Of a DNA stretch of 64,000 nt, positions 30,037 through 39,722 are shown piece by piece. The position numbers and the translations under genes are program-made. Positions within the stretch are counted from its first letter, which is position 1; every line of letters begins with the position of its first letter. Origin of the DNA: Microglena sp. YARC (taxonomy: Eukaryota > Chlorophyta > Chlorophyceae > Chlamydomonadales > Chlamydomonadaceae); NCBI GenBank assembly GCA_022414725.1, contig CM039463.1, positions 21,562,882 through 21,626,881 of the forward strand, in the 5' to 3' direction. The notes beneath the pieces were generated by a model. It was not told the origin of the DNA and did no database searches. It saw nothing but the letters and a program-made list of their open reading frames with translations.

Positions 30037-31247
30037 ATGTTTTAGTGTTTTTTGGCCTTAGACAGGTGTTGTGCTGTTCAGACTCTTTCCCTCTTTCTTG
30101 AATTCTCAGTCAGCAGGTCTGCTTTTGAAGGTCTGCATTGGTCAGCATCTTCTTGTTCTCTAATTAGTGACTTGCCGATCCTGGAGTGTGACATTGGTTG
30201 GAAACCATAGCGATACAGTTTGTATTAGCATTTTGCTGCCCTAGAAGGGCTGGATAGAAGTTTTTGGGGGTGGATCTGCTGCTCCTGCCCTGAAGACTGT
30301 TTTTTGTTTGCTTTTTCCCGGACCTGTTTATTAGTAGCATGCCCTGCTTTGGTCTTCTTCCTTACAGAGCTTGCTGGTCTGCATTGGAGAAGAAGTGGCA
30401 TGCTACTTGACAGCTGAGCTGGCACGCCGGTCTGCTGATGGAGTGATGCCCTGATGCGTTGGACTGTTATAGGAGTGATGCCCTGTACCGTGTTGTTTCT
30501 TGCGTCTGCAGGTTCAGGAGGCTTACTTAGGAGCTACATAGTTTTTGTTACCTTGTTACCGCTACCTTTGAACCGTAGACATGCCGCGTTCTGGTTGTCT
30601 TTGCAGAGCTTGCTGGTTTGCATCGGCGACCTAGTGGCATGATACTAGGCTGCTGATAGACTGCGCTGAAATGCTAATGGAGTGATGCCCTAATGCACAG
30701 GCTACCGGTTTATTTGCTTTAAAGTGCCTCCTGCTTTAGTGCGCCTTTAAGGTTTTCCTTGCTGGTCAGTGGATCTTGTGGGGGTTCTACCCTTTCACCG
30801 TCCAGGACGTTTTCTAAGGAGTTTGATTTGCTTCTTTAGATTTTTTTAGTTACCTTGTTAGTGTTAGCTCTGGCCCTGTCCTGTTTTTTGTTGCATGCCG
30901 CGCTCTGGTCGTCTTTGCAGAGCTTGCTGATCTGCATGGGTGACCTAGCGACATGTTACTAGGCTGCTGAGAGTCTGTGCTGGTTTGCTAAAGGAGTGAT
31001 GCCCTGATGCACTGGCCTGTTACAGGATTGATGCCCTGCAGTGTTTTAATCTTAGATCAGCAAGACCTTCGGGTGCATGCCTTTCCTTCTTTTTCTGTGT
31101 TGCTCTTGGAGGTTACCGTGGTGTTTTATTGGTTGGGGAGGAACAGTGTTGCTTGGAGGTGGGGGTGGTGCTCGGAAGGCCCTTAGTCCTTTGTCCTCCT
31201 AGTAATTAGTTTGTGTCCCTCGTTCTTTTGTCCCCTAGTCTTTTCGA
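30037..31247 (+). mobile_element. LINE-B 3' region, three-module copy
   Basis: From GCGATGTTTTAGTGTTTTTT this holds three related modules of about 96 bp starting GAGCTTGCTG at 30367, 30606 and 30920. Each ends in GGAGTGATGCCCT(G/A)ATGC. They are separated by longer unique sequence. No ORF of note is seen. The element is cut at TCTTTTCG (31246), about 150 bp before the expected hairpin and A-tail, where an inverted LINE-B piece begins. Confidence 0.88.
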
Positions 31248-31366
31248 CAACACAGAAAAAGAAGGAAAGGCATGCAAGCAAAGGTCTTGCTGATCTAAGA
31301 TTAAAACACTGCAGGGCATCACTCCTGTAACAGGCTAGTGCATCAGGGCATCACTCCTTTAGCAAA
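31248..31366 (-). mobile_element. Inverted LINE-B piece forming a fold-back
   Basis: ACAACACAGAAAAAGAAGG to CTTTAGCAAACC is the reverse complement of the LINE-B region at about 30985-31105. The two arms meet at 31247 with a skipped spacer, producing an inverted repeat. It ends exactly where the telomere-like motif begins. Confidence 0.85.
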
Positions 31367-31387
31367 CCCTAAACCCAAACCCTAAAC
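31367..31387 (+). repeat. Telomere-like CCCTAAA motif (three units)
   Basis: CCCTAAA, CCCAAA, CCCTAAA and C in succession. CCCTAAA is the Arabidopsis-type heptamer common in plants and many green algae. The tract is short and sits between the fold-back of LINE-B and a LINE-A fragment. Confidence 0.7.
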
Positions 31388-32036
31388 AGACTGGAGGTTC
31401 GTCTTGTCTTTGAGCAGTTCTCTCCGCTGGGCCTGGACGGGAGGGGCGGACACGTTGTAAGTCCACCCAAGCGTTCTGTGGGAGGTCTTCAGGGGAGGGG
31501 ACTGGAATAGGGGTGACAACGAGCGCTTTCTCTGTTGCTGAGGCAATCCATCGGGATTCAAGACCACGGAGGCTATGCAGGTCAGGGTTAGTGCTAGGGT
31601 GAGTGTCCAAGGTGGAGGGGGGTAGAATGCTCCACAGCCTGGGCCAAGCAGCACGTTCCTCGGTATAACCTGGCACAAAATGGTGGGAACTGGGGATTTG
31701 TTGCATGATATGTTGGTTAAGAAGGGCCTGCCGTGCTTGGCGCACAGAGAGTTCAAGAAGATTCACCTCAGTATCATCATGGAGGTGGAGACCCCATGTT
31801 GTTGGGTCCAGTTGGAGGTCCTCCCAGAGGCCAACCAGCCATGGTTCCAAGAGCTCTTGCCTCTGGTGGGGGGGAGGCCTTGCTGGATCAGCTGCTCCTC
31901 AAAGTCTGCCCGTAACCATGCTTCTCGAGGTTTCTTGCGTAGGGTGATGAGGGCAGCTTGGGGGTGTCCTTGGGGGGGAAGGGCAGGAAGGGTGAGAGGG
32001 TGTAACCGGCCAGAGGGCCAGACCTCCCAAAGATGC
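31388..32036 (-). pseudogene. LINE-A ORF2 C-terminal fragment
   Basis: The minus strand reads LHPLTLPALPP, EAWLRADFEEQL, EPWLVGLWEDLQL, NLLELSVRQARQALL and ATEKALVV up to AERTAQRQDE, the stretch before the Cys/His finger. It is cut at both ends: by the telomere-like motif at 31387 and by AT-rich tandem repeats at 32037. Confidence 0.85.
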
Positions 32037-32520
32037 ACCCTTAAGTCGAATCCTTCCCTTTGTGCCTTAAGTTTTTGCTTAGTATTTTCGTACTTTGTAC
32101 CGCAATTTACTATGGTTATACATGGTCCAAACATGATTTTCTTAGTGCTACGTGTCATAGAATTCAAATTCAAATCCGAATATGCAATCAAATTGTCATA
32201 AAACGACGTTTTTAGAAAATCGTTTTTTACCAGGTCTTTTTGTACTTTGTACCGCACTTTTCTATACTTATATGTGGTCAAACCATGATTTCCTTATACA
32301 TGCATGCAATAGAATTTCAAGGCGTTTCCGAATATGCAATAAAATTTAGATTTGAAGAACATTTTTTTTTCCTTACAGGGTGTGTTTTTGTACTTTGTTC
32401 CGCCATTTATGATGCTTATATGTTGGCGAAACACGAATAACCTACATACGGGGTCATAGAATTTCAAGGAGAGTCCGAATATTAAAGAAAAACGAGGTTT
32501 GGATAGTTGTGGAGAAAGTT
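32037..32520 (+). repeat. AT-rich tandem repeat, about 150-bp period
   Basis: Three diverged units start at GTACTTTGT (32090, 32242, 32390). Each shares TTATATGTGGTCAAA-like, CATAGAATTTCAA and TCCGAATAT(G)CAATAAAA blocks. The base composition is far more AT-rich than the surroundings and no coding is seen. It lies between a LINE-A fragment and the LINE-A 5' region, so it could be the start of LINE-A or host satellite. Confidence 0.75.
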
Positions 32521-32616
32521 ATTTTTGTTGGCCCCTTTTTTTTTTAGTAGGACACGTATCCGGAGCAATAATCCCTTAAAAACAGAAAATGTACCATATT
32601 TTTTTTCTCAGCCGAC

Positions 32617-33165
32617 TTTTTCCAACTTTCTCAACTCCGATCTTTTTCGGCTTTCGCATCTTTCGCGCAGCTTCTTGAGCTTCGCAACCACCTTCAATTC
32701 GTTGCGGGGCGTGCGGCATGCACTTGGGCGACTTTTCACTCCTCTGGCCAATCTCAACTTCGACAGCCTTTCTCTCCCTCTTCCCTCTATACGTTTCTGT
32801 GTTCTTGTGCTCGTCTTGAAGCTCTCAAGGAGACGCATCTGCCTATACCTTTTCTTTTGATCGAGGCTCGTTTTTTACGAAAACGCCAGGTCAACACCTT
32901 TCCCTCAGCTTGTTAGCCTCTGGCCATCTTTCAGCACCTTTCAGCACCTCCAACTTTCTCAACTCCGATCTTTTTCAGCTTCCGCATCTTTCGCGCAGCT
33001 TCTTGAGCTTCGCAACCACCATCAATTCGTTGCGGGGCGTGCGGCATGCACCTGGACGACTTTTCACTCCTCTGGCCGACCTCAACTTCGACAGCCTTTT
33101 TCTCACTCTTCCCTCTATACGTCACAGTGTTCTTGTGCTCGTCTTGAAGCTCTCAAGCCGCTCAG
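32617..33165 (+). promoter_or_regulatory. Two ~328-bp monomers in the LINE-A 5' region
   Basis: TCCAACTTTCTCAACTCCGATC recurs at 32621 and 32949, and similarity runs for over 210 bp through GTTGCGGGGCGTGCGGCATGCAC and CTTCGACAGCC to GTCTTGAAGCTCTCAAG. Tandem monomers upstream of ORF1 are the promoter arrangement of mouse L1 (family knowledge); promoter activity here is inference. 33166-33390 is unique leader up to the first ORF1 ATG. Confidence 0.65.
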
Positions 33166-34859
33166 TGTGCGAATTGCCCTTCTTGATACTCTCTGCTTCC
33201 CCCTTCAGCCCTGCAATAGCAGCAGAGTCTCAGCCAGCCTGGTCTGACACTCGAGTTTCCCCACACACTTTCAGCCCTTCCTTCTTTGCATGGGAGTCAA
33301 TCCTACACCTGGTATACTTCTCCCAGCCCCTTTCAGCTATCATGGCCTCTTCTGTTCCTTCTCTCTGACAGCCCCATGCAGCTTCCCCCCATGGCTCAGC
33401 ACATGCTAAGAAGATCCCAAAGGACCACTGATGTGCGAGACATCCCCCAGACTCTACAGCAAGCCCCATGGATGACCAGCTCCCAAGTCTCGCACATCCT
33501 TCCATGCCCGCACACCTTCTTACTGGAAGTAGGTAAAGCAGCAGTTTAGCCCCAAGAGCTGCCAGCCTTTCTCACCTTCCTCCTCCAGTACTTCACCCCC
33601 CTTCTCCATGGTATGCCGCCAATGGGGCGATGCGGGTCCCATGCAAAAGCTTATTGGTGCATCGTCCTTGCACCCACTGGCCGATATTACGCTGACCTTT
33701 CCAGGCGGCTATCTCATTCTGGCAACTTCACTGTGGAGTGGGGACAGCGACAGATCCTCATCCCCCTATCCTCTGCTCCTCCCCCTCTCCCCTCTTCACA
33801 CCGCCGCCTTAAATTCTTCAACGTACCCTCCACATGCGCACGCATTGGCCTTCCTGAGGCCATCCCTCTTAGCGGCCGGCTACAAGACAATTCCTGCCCA
33901 CCTTTCCAACTTCCCCCTTGCTCCCGTCCCCGGGGCAGTCATTATCCTCCGCTACAGTCTTGGCGTGAACGCCAACGCTGCCGTCTTCATCGTGGATATC
34001 ATCCCACCCCCAGAAGACCCCTTCCTCCACCGCCTGCCACCCTTTCTCCCCTCCCTCTCCCTCCCTGGTAGACCCCCCTTCAGCACCTTCTTGGATCAAG
34101 ATCCTCTCTCTTTCCCCCTCCCTCCCATTCTGCTCGTTCCCACCTCTCCACCACATCCCCTCTCACTTCTTTCCAGGGCCCTTCTGCTTCTACCCTCCCC
34201 TTTACTTCCCCTCCTCCTCCTCCTCCTTCCCCCCTCCCCTTCCCTTCCCCTTCTTCCAACATGGAACCCATCGGGCCCCCGACCTATGGTACCCCTCCTC
34301 ATTCTCTCCATTTCCCCTGTCCCTCCCACCGTCCAGTCCACAGCACTCTCACCCCACCCTCCTTCTCAAACATGGTCCACCACACCATCCCCCTCTCCCA
34401 ACAGCCCCTACATGCTTCCCTCTACTTAAAAAAAAAAAAAAAAAAAAAAACTGAGGCACTCCTCCATGCCGGTTCCCTCAGAGCTCGCCCCAGGTTACAA
34501 TCTTTTTCAGGCCTTCTCCTGTCGGAGACACACACAGACCCAGTGACTTCAGCAGCCCCCATCGACAGCACCGCCAACACTGAGCCAGGAACTTCACCCG
34601 CACCCCCTTCTTCAGATGAAGCACAAGTTTCATACTCCACTTCAGATCCACAGGCAGCTCATCCACATCACCCAGGTGCAGAATTAGATCTAGCCGCAGC
34701 TACAGCACCAGAAGCAGCACACTCTCAAGCACCTTCTTCAGCATCAGCTCCTTCTCACGCTTCTGTACCAGCATCTGCCCATCAAGAGCAACAACCACCA
34801 TTAGATTCACAACTAACATCAGTTGCACCTTCCACTCCAAGATCTGTTTCGGCTTCAGC

Positions 34860-35290
34860 AGTACCAACATCAGCAGCCTCAGCCTCAGCCTCAGCCTCAG
34901 CCTCAGCCTCAGCCTCAGCCACAGCCACAGCCTCAGCCACAGCCTCAGCGTCAGCATCAGCATCAGCATCAGTATCAGCTCTAGCATCAGCTCCAGCTCT
35001 CTCAGCCTCGGCATCAGCAGCCTCAGCCTTAGCCTCAGTCTCAGCCTCAGAGTCAGCATCAACATTAGCATCTGTATTAGTTCTAGCATCAGCTCCAGCT
35101 CCCTCAGCCTCAGCATCAGCATCAGACCAAGCAACACTAGCATTAGCATCAGCATCATCCATAGTGCTATCACCATCAGCACCCTCAGCAACCTCAGCAC
35201 CAGCATCAGGATCAGCATCAGCATCAGCTCAACCTCCCTCAGCAGCATCAACCTCAGCTCCAGCAACAGCATCAGCATCAGTAGCTAAAG
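34860..35290 (+). repeat. TCAGCC/TCAGCA hexamer tract coding Ala-Ser
   Basis: Near-continuous TCAGCC, TCAGCA and TCAGCT hexamers, with a few variants, encode alternating Ser-Ala over about 140 codons in the ORF1 frame. It is an expanded low-complexity linker between the N-terminal part and the RING half. Confidence 0.85.
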
Positions 35291-35749
35291 GCTCAAAAAA
35301 CAAAACAAAAAAATTGACTCCATTACAAAACCAAGCTGCACTAGCACAGGCACCTGCAGTAGGAGCCTTGGTTCAGCCACCAACGACAGCAACATCGGTC
35401 TCGGCTTTAGCACCCGCTGCATTGGCTACAGTATCAGCATCACTTGCTTTAACACCTGCACTGGCTTACACAGCTTGCCACCGGTAGAGGAATCGGATCT
35501 TCCTACAGCAGCAGATGTTTTGACACCACCAGTAGCAGACTCAGTGTTGACACCCACAGCAACAGCTTTGGTACCCACACAATCTCCTATAGCATCCTCC
35601 CCCCCCTCTCCGCTCCCCTCTAACTCTGCACTAGCAGAGTCTCCATCTTCCCCTGTCCAAGATTCCTTCCTCTCCATCGCTACCCCCTTATCCTCATCCC
35701 CCTCTCCAGCCCCCTTTAACTCATCTCATCCGGAGTCTCCCTCTACCCC

Positions 35750-35784
<35 letters not shown>
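35750..35784 (+). mobile_element. 35-bp insertion: TTTGT plus A30
   Basis: Between CTCTACCCC and CAGCTCAAG, contiguous in the other ORF1 copies (rc of 2610-2630), stands TTTGT followed by about 30 A. Only five bases of LINE-A 3' sequence are present, the last stem bases of the hairpin. Confidence 0.85.
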
Positions 35785-35785
<1 letters not shown>

Positions 35786-36594
35786 AGCTCAAGTCCCTCC
35801 TATCTCCGCCGCCCCTTCCCCTCGCAGACCCCATCACTCCCAACCCCCGACCCATCTCTGATGCAGCAGCTGCTGCTGGTGCTGCCGCCATCTCAAGGGC
35901 AAACCAGACTCCTCCTACCCATCCCTGTCCCCTTCCTTTTCACCTCCCTCCCTCTCCTGTCCCTCCCTCTTCCTCCAGCCCACTGGCCACGCGACGTCCC
36001 TCCCACACCCCTTCCTTACCTCTTCTCCGCCATCACCCACCACCCTCCAGCCACCAGCGATCTGGACTCTCTATCAAACACCCAGCATGATCCGCTTTGC
36101 TGCCCATTTGTCTCAACCCCTTTGGGACCGAGCCCCCTTATTGGACACCTTGTGCGCACTCCTTCCACTTCACATGCATCACGACTTGGTTCACTATAGG
36201 ACACTCCTCGTGTCCCAGCTGCAGGGGCGACTGCAGCCCAGCCCCCCTTCGATTTGGCATCCAACCTATTATTGATAGTGACAGCGATGTCAACGAAGAG
36301 TTCTCCGAACCCTTTTATATCCCTCTCATCCCCTCCCCTTCTTCTCTTCCTCCCCTCCATCCCCACGCGAGGACTTGGCCCCCCTGCTCCTCCCTACTCC
36401 CTCCCTCTCCCTCATCTATCCCCTCGCTTTCTTCTTCCAGCCTGGGCATCCACTCGGCCCTTGGAGCTTACACCCCCCCAGATCACACCTCCCCCGTCCC
36501 TGCTCCTTCTCCCCTTCTCTCAACTCCTCCTGCCACCCCCCCTTCCACTTCACGTGCTGACAACGCACGTAAGTTGGCGCTCAGCCCCTCCCTC

Positions 36595-36897
36595 TTTTTT
36601 TTTTTTTTTTTTTTTTTTACTAAGGGGGAGAACCAGGAAAAGGCGCAACTGATAAAACCTAGCCCTTTGTGACCAAGGAGAAAAGACCAAAGAAAAAGTC
36701 AAGAACGGCTAAGGGACAGCTAAGGGACGGACACCACCTGGGCGACGTAAGGGACAAAGGAGGACGGGAACAGAAGACAAACACACCAGAGAGGCAAGGA
36801 AGAAGCCAAAAACAAGAAGCCCAAGAGAAGGGGCTAGGACTACTAAGAAAAAAGACCTATGAAGGGGGGGGCCAAAACATTGCAACCTCTAACAGTC
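36595..36897 (-). mobile_element. LINE-A 3'-end fragment
   Basis: T-run 36595-36618, hairpin with a changed stem (ACTAAGGG), and 3' UTR up to CTCTAACAGTC. The left flank is plus-strand ORF1 and the right flank is minus-strand ORF2, so this tail marks an orientation switch. Confidence 0.82.
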
Positions 36898-38300
36898 TGT
36901 CAGCCCGGGACGAACGGACCTGCCATATCGCGCCCAAGGTGGTTATACGCAGGAAGGACCACAACCTTAGGGTAGAGGGAGGAGGGGGTGTCCCGGGCCA
37001 AAGGGTGATGTCGTCACCGAGGAGGAAGAAGGGGCAACGAGGGAGGCGCTGCCCACCGGTGAGGGTCTCCCAAGTGGAAAGGAGCCAGTCTATGACAGGG
37101 CAGAATCAGGGCATTCCAAGAAAAGCGTGAGACATTGTGCGTCAGCAGTGTGCAGCTGCAAGCAGTCAGGGCTGGAGCAGACTATGGAGGGGGGGTCGTC
37201 TTGGTTGACCCGTTGGAAGCGTCCTCGTTACATGAGCAAGGAACGCATTGCAGCCCAGGGTGCCATGAAGCAAGCTCCGGCAAGTGATGGTATAAGGACG
37301 TGTGGAGAGTCTTGTCAGCGAGGCGTACCCACACCTGCGAAAAGCCTGCACGTAGAGGGAGGGAGACTTGAGGTTCGTCCTGTCTTTGAGCAGAACTCTC
37401 CGCTGGGCCTGGACGGGAGGGGCGGACAAGTTGTAAGTCCACCCAAGCGTTCTGTGGAGGTCTTTCAGGGGAGGGGACCGGAATAGGGTGACAACGAGCG
37501 CTCTCTCTGTTGCTGAGGCAATCCATCGGATTCAAGACCACGGAGGCCTCGCAGGTCAGGGTTGGCTGATGCTAGGGTGAGTGTCCAAGGTGGAGGGGGG
37601 TAGAATGCTCCACAGCCTGGGCCAAGCAGGCACGTTTCCTCGGTATATAACCAGGCACAAAATGGGGGAACTGGGGCTTTGTTGCATGATATGTTGGTGA
37701 AAGAAGGGCCTGCCGTGCTTGGCGCACAGAGAGTTCAAGAAGGTTCACCTCAGTATCATCATGGAGGTGGAGACCCCATGTTGTTGGGTCCAGTTGGAGG
37801 TCCTCTCCAAAGACCAACCAGCCATCGGTTCCAAGAGCTCTTGCCTCTGGTGGGGGGGGAGGCCTTGCTGGATCAGCTGCTCCTCAAAGTCTGCCCGTAA
37901 CCATGCTTCTCGAGGTTTCTTGGCGTAGGGTGATGAGCGCAGCTTGGGGGGGTGTCCTTGGGGGGAAGGGCAGGAAGGGTGAGAGGGTGTAACCGGCCAG
38001 AGGGCCAGACCTCCCAAAGACGGTCCTCTCCAGTGAGGGGATCTGGCCCCTCTGCAAGGGGACCAGCAGGGGCCACAGCGGGAAGGAGCTTCCATTTGGG
38101 AGGTGGAAGTTCAGGAAGGAGGACAGCATCCCGCCAGGGGTCTGGCAGAGAGGAGAGGATGAAGTCAAGGTCTTGGACAGCAGCGGGAGGGAGGTGAGCT
38201 CGTTGTTGATTAGCTGAGCGGATGTCCTTGAGACGGTGCCACGAGAGTGCTTGGGAGGAGAGCACTTGGTTGATGGGCACTGAGATGATGGGCAAAAGAC
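36898..38300 (-). pseudogene. LINE-A ORF2 C-terminal half, indel-rich
   Basis: Minus strand from DWWRG-side sequence (WSFLRITT region) through WLLSTWE, the Cys/His finger, AERTAQRQDE, EPWLVGL-like text and LDFILSSLPDPW to VLSSQALSWHRLKDIRSA near 38250. Single-base insertions and deletions relative to 5400-6676 (for example in CGTTACATGAG and GAAAAGCGTGAG) break the frame many times. It ends at a head-to-head junction near 38300. Confidence 0.82.
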
Positions 38301-38477
38301 ACCTTCACCAAGCCATCGCCAGGGACTGGATGCGCACCCAGACGGATCTTCGACACCTTGATAATGGCGCCTTCTGTCATGATTGGTGGCGTGGCCTAGA
38401 TTGCTCTCTCACAGTGGCTTCCTTTGCAAGCTTATGGGCCACCCCCCCGATCTTTTGCACCATGATTGGGGTCACTC
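38301..38477 (+). pseudogene. LINE-A ORF2 C-terminal end, inverted
   Basis: The plus strand reads from CACCTTCACCAAGCC through GATCTTCGACACC to GGGGTCACTCC, i.e. the last ORF2 codons (RRIFDTLIMAP) and the start of the 3' UTR. The preceding piece is on the minus strand, so 38300 is an inversion junction. Only a few bases are shared at the joint. Confidence 0.8.
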
Positions 38478-39174
38478 CTTTGAACCGTAGACATGCCGCG
38501 CTTGGTCGTCTTTGCAGAGCTTGCTGATTTGCATCGGCGACCTAGTGGCATGATACTAGGCTGCTGATAGACTGCGCTGAAATGCTAATGGAGTGATGCC
38601 CTGATGCACAGGCTACCGGTTTATTCGCTTTAAAGTGCCAGCTGCTTTAGTGCGCCTTTAAGGTTTTCCTTGCTGGTCAGTGGATCTTGTGGGGGTTCTA
38701 CCCTTTCACCGTCCAGGACGTTTTCTAAGGAGTTTGATTTGCTTCTTTAGATACCTTGATAGTGTTAGCTTTGGCCCTGTCCTGTTTTTTGTTGCATGCC
38801 GCGCTCTGGTCGTCTATGCAGAGCTTGCTGATCTGCATGGGTGACCTAGCGACATGTTACTAGGCTGCTGAGAGTATGTGCTGGTTTGCTACAGGAGTGA
38901 TGCCCTGATGCACTGGCCTGTTACAGGAGTGATGCCCTGCAGTGTTTTAATCTTAGATCAGCAAGACCTTCGGGTGCATGCCTTTCCTTCTTTTTCTGTG
39001 TTGCTCTTGGAGGTTACAGTGGTGTTTTATTGGTTGGGGAGGAACAGTGTTGCTTGGAGGTGGGGGTGGTGCTCGGAAGGCCCTTTGTCCTTTGTCCTCC
39101 TAGTAATTAGTTTGTGTCCCTCGTTCTTTTGTCCCCTAGTTTTTTCGTCTTTTGTCTTGGATCATTTGTCTTAG
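38478..39174 (+). mobile_element. LINE-B 3' region lacking its end
   Basis: From CTTTGAACCGTAGACATG through modules 2 and 3 to TTTGTCTTAG. It is cut about 110 bp before the expected hairpin, where gypsy RT sequence begins. No A-tail is present, so the right boundary is a rearrangement, not an insertion end. Confidence 0.85.
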
Positions 39175-39722
39175 TCGCGACGGAATTAAGGTTGATCCGA
39201 AAAAGGTAAGCACAGTCCGCGACTTGCCAACTCCGAAAACGGCAAAACAGATCGGTTCATTCCTCGGTTTATGCAATTATTTTTGCAAGTTTATCCAAGG
39301 ATATTCTTCCCTCGCTGCCCCCCTCCAAACCTTGTCCAACATAAAGGGTGAGCTGAGCACCATGTTCAAGCATGAACATCTCGTCGCTTTCGAAGGCCTC
39401 AAAGACGCCTTGCTGTCCGCTCCAGTGCTCGCACTACCGGATTTCAGCAAACCATTCGAGGTCATTACCGACGCATCTTTACTTGGTACGGGCGCGGTGC
39501 TCTTACAGGATAAACACCCCATCGCCTTCGCAAGCAAGAAGTATATTCCAGCAGAGCTGAATTATACTACGACGGAACAGGAAATGCTGGCGATCGTCCA
39601 CGCATTGACCGAGTGGCGATGCTACCTCGAAGGTTCACACATGACCTTGGTCACTGACCACAACCCACTCACGTACTTCGATACCAAGGCGGTCCTTTCA
39701 CCACGCATGGGTAGATGGCAAG
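39175..39722 (+). pseudogene. Ty3/gypsy RT C-terminal part and RNase H
   Basis: The plus strand reads SRDGIKVDPKK, FLGLCNYFCKFI, LALPDFSKPFEV, then RNase H with TDASLLGTGAVL, TEQEMLAIVHAL and LVTDHNPLTYF, to MGRWQ. The polymerase catalytic motif is missing because of truncation by LINE-B at 39174. At 39722 the frame is cut by LINE-A ORF2. The next expected residues (EVLAPFSYTWEYR) are those at the start of the integrase fragment at 20253. Confidence 0.92.

Larger units (their letters stand above)
33391..36594 (+). pseudogene. LINE-A ORF1, nearly full length (copy 3)
   Basis: The only copy with the N-terminus. ATG at 33391 (MAQHMLRRSQRTTD) opens the frame, with one TAG near 33547, through YWCIVLAPTGRYYADLS and an indel near 33835 to VNANAAVFIVDIIPPPED. 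A Pro/Leu-rich part, an A23 run (34428-34450) and a very long Ala/Ser tract from TCAGCC/TCAGCA codons (about 34860-35290) follow, then KNKTKKLTPLQNQ, the Ala/Thr/Pro region, and a RING near 36100-36222. A one-base deletion destroys the first RING Cys frame; the other ligands are kept. The N-terminal domain may be an RNA-binding fold, but I do not recognise it. Cut at 36594 by a LINE tail. Confidence 0.75.

Noticed and set aside
32370..32385. Splice-acceptor-like TTTTTTTTTCCTTACAGGG
   Set aside because: It lies in a non-coding tandem repeat with no exon evidence on either side.
34428..34450. A23 run as a tail-only LINE insertion
   Set aside because: No LINE 3' bases precede it and no empty-site copy of this part of ORF1 exists in the window to compare.
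34261..35487. 408-codon Ser/Ala-rich frame as a host secreted or wall protein
   Set aside because: Its 3' part continues into the LINE ORF1 sequence (LTPLQNQ, VQPPTTATS) known from two other LINE copies, and its 5' part lies downstream of the ORF1 N-terminus.
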